From: a virus
IMG/VR virus record: IMGVR_UViG_3300047200_000344
Span: 1-22,714 of that record
Length of the DNA: 22,714 nucleotides
Direction: 5' to 3' (one strand)
The notes under the pieces were generated by a model that was not told the DNA's origin, searched no databases, and worked only from the letters and a program-made list of their open reading frames with translations. How positions within the stretch are numbered: position 1 is the stretch's first letter; every line of letters begins with the position of its first letter. Made by a program: the position numbers and the translations under genes. Positions 19,630 to 22,714 of this stretch are shown in pieces.

Positions 19630-19667
19630 GTTGCGACGATTGCAACGGGTGTGACGTAGGGCATTAT
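19630..19667. promoter_or_regulatory. Regulatory region of the RHH operon with inverted CCGTCACA-like site
   Basis: GTTGCGACGATTGCAAC can form a small stem (GTTGC/GCAAC), followed by GGGTGTGACG, the reverse complement type of the CCGTCACA motif seen at 14016 and 17460. Rightward, TTGCAA (19640-19645) and CATTAT (19662-19667) form a weak -35/-10 pair 16 bp apart with the motif in between; leftward CATAAT overlaps the same place. A repressor here could control both directions. Confidence 0.35.
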
Positions 19668-19694
19668 GGTAGGGCTTGCAATAGGGGGTTACGC

Positions 19695-19782
19695 GGGGCA
19701 TTGTGTCCCCGACAGCGATGTCATTGTGTTCCTTTCCCAAGCGATCCACTTAGCCCTGGCCTAACCGCTGGGGCTTTTTTTT
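19695..19782 (+). ncRNA. Candidate structured small RNA
   Basis: Rightward RNA from this 88-bp stretch could fold into GGGG-CAUUGUGU-CCCC (19695-19710), directly followed by GACA-GCGA-UGUC with a GNRA tetraloop (19711-19722) and then a strong terminator hairpin (19752-19782). No gene precedes it on this strand: the upstream DNA is coding leftward. A weak promoter at 19640-19667 could drive it. The boundaries of the RNA and its function are unknown. Confidence 0.35.
19752..19782 (+). terminator. Rightward Rho-independent terminator without an upstream gene
   Basis: AGCCC (19752-19756) pairs with GGGCT (19771-19775), followed by eight T. Stem and U-tract fit only rightward transcription. Since no rightward gene lies upstream within 2 kb, it must end a short untranslated RNA, or act as an attenuator or insulator before the 19868 operon. 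Confidence 0.7.
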
Positions 19783-19802
19783 GCCTTTGTGCATTTTCCC
19801 GC

Positions 19803-19830
19803 TTGACCTCACAAAAACCTGCCGTAAATT
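19803..19830 (+). promoter_or_regulatory. Sigma-70-like promoter of the recombination operon
   Basis: TTGACC (19803-19808) and TAAATT (19825-19830) are 16 bp apart: 5/6 and 4/6 matches to the consensus boxes. The site lies just after the terminator and 38 bp before the ATG at 19868, a suitable distance. Confidence 0.55.
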
Positions 19831-19867
19831 GTGTGTCGCGCCACCAACAAGGAAAGGGACAGCGCAA

Positions 19868-20092
19868 ATGGAAGAAGTATTTTTCGGCAAATATCACGAC
19901 ACGGGAGATTACTGGCAGGTCTATCTCGATATTGGAGAAGACACTGCCACGATCCAGGTCGTGCTCGATCATGATGATGAGCAGCTTGTGCGTGATACAG
20001 TATGGCTGCCAATCCAGATGCTTCCGGCTTTGGCTACGGCCATTAATAGCTATTTTGCGGGCACAAAGAAGCTGGTGGAGGTGGTGATATGA
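19868..20092 (+). CDS. Hypothetical acidic protein, first gene of recombination operon
   Basis: 74 residues. The ATG at 19868 is preferred to an upstream start at 19781, because AGGAAAGGGA stands about 9 nt before it and the promoter lies between the two. The sequence MEEVFFGKYHDTGDYWQVYL, DIGEDTATIQVVLDHDDEQL, VRDTVWLPIQMLPALATAIN is acidic, beta-rich, then helical. No family is recognised. The stop overlaps the next gene by 4 nt. Small acidic first genes of such operons may inhibit host nucleases, as lambda Gam does, but there is no similarity to support that. Confidence 0.65.
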   Translation: MEEVFFGKYHDTGDYWQVYLDIGEDTATIQVVLDHDDEQLVRDTVWLPIQMLPALATAINSYFAGTKKLVEVVI

Positions 20093-20460
20093 AATTCCCG
20101 GATTTTGAAAAAGAGTTGGCCGTTTTCAGGACGCATCTGGAAACGGCTTATGCGCAGGGGTTTGACGACGCCGCTGATGCCATCCTGGCGGGTGCTCAAG
20201 CCCGCGTGATGGGCCAGCCCCAGCCGGAATTGCCGTTGCGGCAGCCGAATCAACAGCCCGCTTCTCGCCAGCGGAATTTTGCCCCTCGCGGATGGACAAA
20301 GGCTGAAGATGATTTCCTGCGTGAGGCTTGGGGCAAGCTGCCGTTTCGGGAGTTGAGCAAAACTTACGAGCGTAGCCCCAGCGCCATACGTTTGAGGGGC
20401 CAGAAGCTTGGGTTGGAGCGGCTGCCGATTAACTACCAATTCACGGGGGGCAAGACATGA
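20089..20460 (+). CDS. Myb/SANT-like (GcrA-type) DNA-binding protein
   Basis: 123 residues. Residues 68-110 (RGWTKAEDDFLREAWGKLPF, RELSKTYERSPSAIRLRGQK) form a Myb-like helix-turn-helix of the W(T/S)..ED..LR..W...PF.EL...Y.RS..AIR.R...LGL type seen in GcrA cell-cycle regulators of Alphaproteobacteria and in phage relatives. The N-terminal 40 residues are helical (ETAYAQGFDDAADAILAGAQ), then a Pro/Gln-rich linker. It likely binds phage or host DNA to regulate transcription. Coupled by 4-nt overlaps to both neighbours. Confidence 0.7.
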   Translation: MKFPDFEKELAVFRTHLETAYAQGFDDAADAILAGAQARVMGQPQPELPLRQPNQQPASRQRNFAPRGWTKAEDDFLREAWGKLPFRELSKTYERSPSAIRLRGQKLGLERLPINYQFTGGKT

Positions 20461-21365
20461 GCGGCTTTAGCGCAGACGAGCGCCGCACCGCCTGGTGGAG
20501 CACTGATAGCCGCCGCGCCGTCAGCGGCAAAGCCTTCGAGGTGGTGGCTGAGAAGATTGGCAAAGCTGAGCGCCCTGATCTGAGCGGGGTTGAGGTGGTG
20601 CAGATGGGCCTTCGTATGGAGAGCACCATTGCAGCCTTTGCCAGCGAGGAATTGGGCCAGCTTAAGGCTTTGGGCGACAGCGTGGCCGTGCATCCTAAGC
20701 ACCCGTGGCTGCGGTCTCACGGCGATTATATGGCTCAGGACAACAGCTTTCTGGTGGAGTGCAAAAACTACAACGCGCTGCATATCCACCAATACAGCGA
20801 ACCTGGCGAGCCTGTGCGGGTGCCTAACGCGGATTGGGCGCAGTGTTGCCACGAAGCGGCCTGTTTCGGGGTTTCCACGGTCTATCTGTGCATTCTCTTT
20901 GGCGGGCAGCGGTTCAGGACGTTCAGGCTTCCTTTCTCAGAGGATGAGAAGGAAGGCCAGATAATGCAGATGGCTAAGCTCTGGGCCATGGTAGAGGCTG
21001 GCACCCTGCCTGACCCGGAAACTGTCAGCCAATGCAAAGCGGCTTACCCCGCCAGCACTGATGGCATCGCCACAGCCTCTCTAGAGCTTGAACAGGCGGC
21101 TAAGAGGCTCGCGGGCATCAAGGCCAGCATCAAAGCCTTTGAAGCCGAGGAGGACCGCCTACAGACGGCTATACAGCGCGTAATGGGCGATGCTGGCGAG
21201 ATGCACACGCTGGACGGGCGCACGCTCGCCACATGGAAAAGCGCCAAGCCCACAAAGCGATTTAGTGCCGATTTGTTTAAGTCGGCATATCCAGACATCT
21301 ACGAGTCTTTCGTGGTGGAACAGCCCGGCAGCCGCCGGTTTCTTTTGAAGGAGAAAGCAGAATGA
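20457..21365 (+). CDS. YqaJ-type (lambda exonuclease-like) recombinase nuclease
   Basis: 302 residues. The nuclease core is visible: AWWSTDSRRAVSGKAFEVVA, then GLRMESTIAAFASEEL (Glu 55), HGDYMAQDNSFLVECKNYN with the PD-(D/E)xK triad at about D90, E101 and K103, and a DWAQCCHEAACFGV helix typical of the YqaJ family. From about 205 a coiled-coil region (AKRLAGIKASIKAFEAEEDR) and a C-terminal piece (KPTKRFSADLFKSAYPDIY) follow. It would resect duplex DNA ends 5' to 3', feeding the annealing protein encoded downstream. Start overlaps the previous gene by 4 nt (ATGA). Confidence 0.82.
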   Translation: MSGFSADERRTAWWSTDSRRAVSGKAFEVVAEKIGKAERPDLSGVEVVQMGLRMESTIAAFASEELGQLKALGDSVAVHPKHPWLRSHGDYMAQDNSFLVECKNYNALHIHQYSEPGEPVRVPNADWAQCCHEAACFGVSTVYLCILFGGQRFRTFRLPFSEDEKEGQIMQMAKLWAMVEAGTLPDPETVSQCKAAYPASTDGIATASLELEQAAKRLAGIKASIKAFEAEEDRLQTAIQRVMGDAGEMHTLDGRTLATWKSAKPTKRFSADLFKSAYPDIYESFVVEQPGSRRFLLKEKAE

Positions 21366-21368
21366 CGC

Positions 21369-21593
21369 GTGGCGGATACGGACATTCCCAAGCGTGTGAA
21401 GACGGTGCTGATGGGCCATGACCCGTCTATGGTCTGGGCTGACGTTTTGGGCATGACCGAGCGGGACATTATGGCCCTGCCGCACATGGGCAAAACCAAC
21501 CGCTTGAGCCTGCTGCATGTGCTGCGCGCGGGACAATCCGGCGATTTGGTGAAGTGCAACCGCACGCTCGGGGAGGTGATTAGCGATGTCTAA
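21369..21593 (+). CDS. Small helix-hairpin-helix protein, RNA polymerase alpha-CTD-like
   Basis: 74 residues from a GTG at 21369; no ATG is available before residue 15. The section VWADVLGMTERDIMALPHMG, KTNRLSLLHVLRAG resembles the helix-hairpin-helix of RNA polymerase alpha C-terminal domains (..LT..DLL..PN.G..SL..I..VL). That suggests DNA binding, and possibly transcription control, but a recombination accessory role is equally possible. The best ribosome site (AAGGAG, 21348) lies 8 nt before an out-of-frame ATG at 21362 and 15 nt before this GTG, which is odd. The stop overlaps the next start by 8 nt. Confidence 0.55.
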   Translation: MADTDIPKRVKTVLMGHDPSMVWADVLGMTERDIMALPHMGKTNRLSLLHVLRAGQSGDLVKCNRTLGEVISDV

Positions 21594-22320
21594 CATCGTT
21601 CCCATGGGCGACATCCAAAAGATGGCGCAGGTGGCAGCCGATAGCAAAATGTTTGGCTTCAAAAACCAGGCAGAAGCCATGGCTATCATGTTGCTGTGTC
21701 AGGCCGAGGATATGCACCCAGCCATCGCCATGCGGGATTACCATGTGATCCAAGGCCGTCCCGCGCTCAAGTCTGATGCCATGTTGGCCCGCTTCCAGAC
21801 CTCTGGGGGCAAGGTGAACTGGACCAGCTATACGGATGAGGTGGTCACAGGCGTGTTCAGCCATCCGCAAGGTGGTGAGGTGTCCATCACTTGGAACATG
21901 GAAATGGCGCACCGGCTGGGCTTCAATAAGAAGGAGAATTGGCGCAACTACCCGCGGGCGATGATGCGCGCTAGGTGCATTTCTGAGGGCATCCGCACCG
22001 TGTTTCCCGCGTGTGTGGCTGGTGTGTATACGCCCGAGGAAGTGCAGGACTTTGCGCCGGCCAAGGGCGCCGTGGTGGATGTCGCGCCAGAGCCTGTGGT
22101 GGAGGAGGAATTGAACGTCCACCTCTACAAGCCGGATGGCACGATCTACGCCAGCTTTGCCAATGAGACCGAAGCCTACCAGGCTTACTATAAGGTGGTG
22201 GACGGCATTGCGGCCAATCCCCGGATTGCGGAACAAGACAAGCTGGATAAGCTGCGCGCCTTTAAGCTCGCCAACATGGGTTGGATGGAACCCGAAACTC
22301 AGGAGGAACCCGCAGAATGA
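21586..22320 (+). CDS. RecT-like single-strand annealing protein
   Basis: 244 residues. The first 160 form the conserved core: IQKMAQVAADSKMFGFKNQA, EAMAIMLLCQAEDMHPAIAM, DYHVIQGRPALKSDAMLARF, then GEVSITWNMEMAHRLGF and the basic NWRNYPRAMMRARCISEGIR, all characteristic of a RecT-type recombinase subgroup found in proteobacterial phages. The rest (EPVVEEELNVHLYKPDG, AEQDKLDKLRAFKLANMG) is a variable acidic tail that may contact SSB or polymerase. It would anneal complementary single strands made by the exonuclease. The order exonuclease, small protein, annealing protein, SSB is a complete Red-like module. Confidence 0.82.
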   Translation: MSNIVPMGDIQKMAQVAADSKMFGFKNQAEAMAIMLLCQAEDMHPAIAMRDYHVIQGRPALKSDAMLARFQTSGGKVNWTSYTDEVVTGVFSHPQGGEVSITWNMEMAHRLGFNKKENWRNYPRAMMRARCISEGIRTVFPACVAGVYTPEEVQDFAPAKGAVVDVAPEPVVEEELNVHLYKPDGTIYASFANETEAYQAYYKVVDGIAANPRIAEQDKLDKLRAFKLANMGWMEPETQEEPAE

Positions 22321-22616
22321 GCGGAACATACGCGGACAAGCCCGGCAAAGGCGCCATTTTCAGCAACGAGAAGAAAGGTGAGAAAGGCCCTGACTATAAG
22401 GGCAAACTTGTGCTGGATCGGGACTACAAGGCCGGCGAGGAAGTGAAGCTGGCAGGATGGCAGAAAACCAGCCGCCGCGGGCCTATGGTCAGCCTGAGCA
22501 TCGACAGTTGGAAGCCAGATCCTGATTGGAAACCTGACCCTGACAAGCAGCGGGAGCGGGAGAATAGCTATCGGCCAGGCGGTAGCACCCGCTTTGACGA
22601 TGATGTTCCTTTCTGA
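22317..22616 (+). CDS. Single-stranded DNA-binding (SSB-like) protein
   Basis: 99 residues; the ATG at 22317 overlaps the previous stop by 4 nt, so a longer frame from 22281 is rejected. The N-terminal part (GAIFSNEKKGEKGPDYKGKL, VKLAGWQKTSRRGPMVSLSI) is a short OB-fold-like pattern, with aromatic DPDW repeats after it. The C-terminus FDDDVPF has the acidic DDDxPF tip that in bacterial SSBs recruits repair and replication partners. It probably coats single strands made by the recombination module. The combination is shorter than cellular SSB (about 170 residues). Confidence 0.75.
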   Translation: MSGTYADKPGKGAIFSNEKKGEKGPDYKGKLVLDRDYKAGEEVKLAGWQKTSRRGPMVSLSIDSWKPDPDWKPDPDKQRERENSYRPGGSTRFDDDVPF

Positions 22617-22714
22617 TGGCCGCTTACTATAACGAAAATGACCCGTTTGCTGCCCAGTGGTTGCGGAACCTCGTTTCCGCTGGGCACATAGCGCATGGCA
22701 TTGTGGATAATAGG
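22616..22714 (+). CDS. DNA cytosine methyltransferase N-terminus (3' end cut by window)
   Basis: 33 residues are visible, beginning MAAYYNENDPFAAQWLRNLV and continuing SAGHIAHGIVDNR. The YYNENDPFAA.WL..LI..G.I..G.VD.RSI pattern is the usual opening of a common phage C5-cytosine methyltransferase group, where the catalytic domain follows soon after. The ATG overlaps the SSB-like stop (TGATG). Only this short end is seen, so the catalytic motifs cannot be checked. If confirmed, this would be the second methyltransferase-like gene of the phage besides 17814-18311. Confidence 0.65.
   Translation, partial: MAAYYNENDPFAAQWLRNLVSAGHIAHGIVDNR

Noticed and set aside
19311-20087. 258-codon rightward frame across the divergent control region
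   Set aside because: It would run through a terminator, a promoter and the antisense of the RHH gene; Cys/Arg/Ser-rich composition without domain.
1-22714. CRISPR arrays, tRNA genes, integrase or transposase
   Set aside because: I found no regular repeat/spacer pattern, no cloverleaf-like sequence, and no integrase or transposase signature in any frame, so lysogeny cannot be argued from this window.

Overview
This 22.7-kb window is most of a tailed double-stranded DNA phage (or prophage) genome. It is densely packed, with many 1-4 nt stop/start overlaps and strong AAGGAGG-type ribosome binding sites, and the morphogenesis genes look podovirus-like (portal, scaffold-like protein, HK97-fold-type capsid, P22/SU10-type adaptor and nozzle, no tape measure visible). 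The host is probably a Gram-negative proteobacterium. A GcrA/Myb-type regulator in the early operon hints at an alphaproteobacterium, but this is inference. Both edges cut genes: a Gly-rich tail protein on the left and a cytosine methyltransferase start on the right.

Layout. (1) 1-13437, leftward late operon, in transcription order: two-HTH protein, large terminase, two small unknowns, portal, a 53-aa protein, two tiny Arg/Lys-rich peptides, a Gly/Pro/Met-rich protein, a small protein, scaffold-like protein, major capsid, three small head/neck proteins, adaptor, nozzle-like protein with a four-repeat insertion, tail-fibre protein, tail-chaperone-like protein, membrane/coiled-coil protein, holin-like protein, and surface-type proteins. 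(2) 13438-14072, a non-coding control region rich in ATAACG half-sites, palindromes, G-runs and a tandem CCGTCACAT repeat. (3) 14073-17432, rightward cluster of small unrecognised genes, mostly overlapping, ending in a GH19 endolysin. (4) 17433-17813, a non-coding region with an inverted repeat, two leftward terminators and two perfect matches to the sigma-54 (-24/-12) promoter consensus. (5) 17814-19612, short leftward operon: RHH/replication-type protein, 37-aa membrane protein, 239-aa protein, TRD-less cytosine methyltransferase homologue. (6) 19613-19867, divergent control region with a probable structured, terminator-ended small RNA. (7) 19868-22714, rightward recombination operon: small acidic protein, Myb/GcrA-like protein, YqaJ-type exonuclease, helix-hairpin-helix protein, RecT-like annealing protein, SSB-like protein, methyltransferase start.

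How it works together. The exonuclease, annealing protein and SSB form a Red-like recombination module. The RHH/replication protein and its 239-aa partner probably serve replication and control. The control-region motifs suggest two DNA-binding regulators: the HTH protein near 13.4 kb with ATAACG sites, and the RHH protein near 19.6 kb with CCGTCACA/TGTGACGG sites. Lysis functions are split: the holin-like gene is in the leftward operon and the endolysin in the rightward cluster.

Most unusual: the paired sigma-54-consensus sites, the tiny basic peptides after the portal gene, the hairpin RNA near 19.7 kb, and the direct repeats bracketing the rightward cluster. Functional names come from sequence recognition only; no database search was possible.
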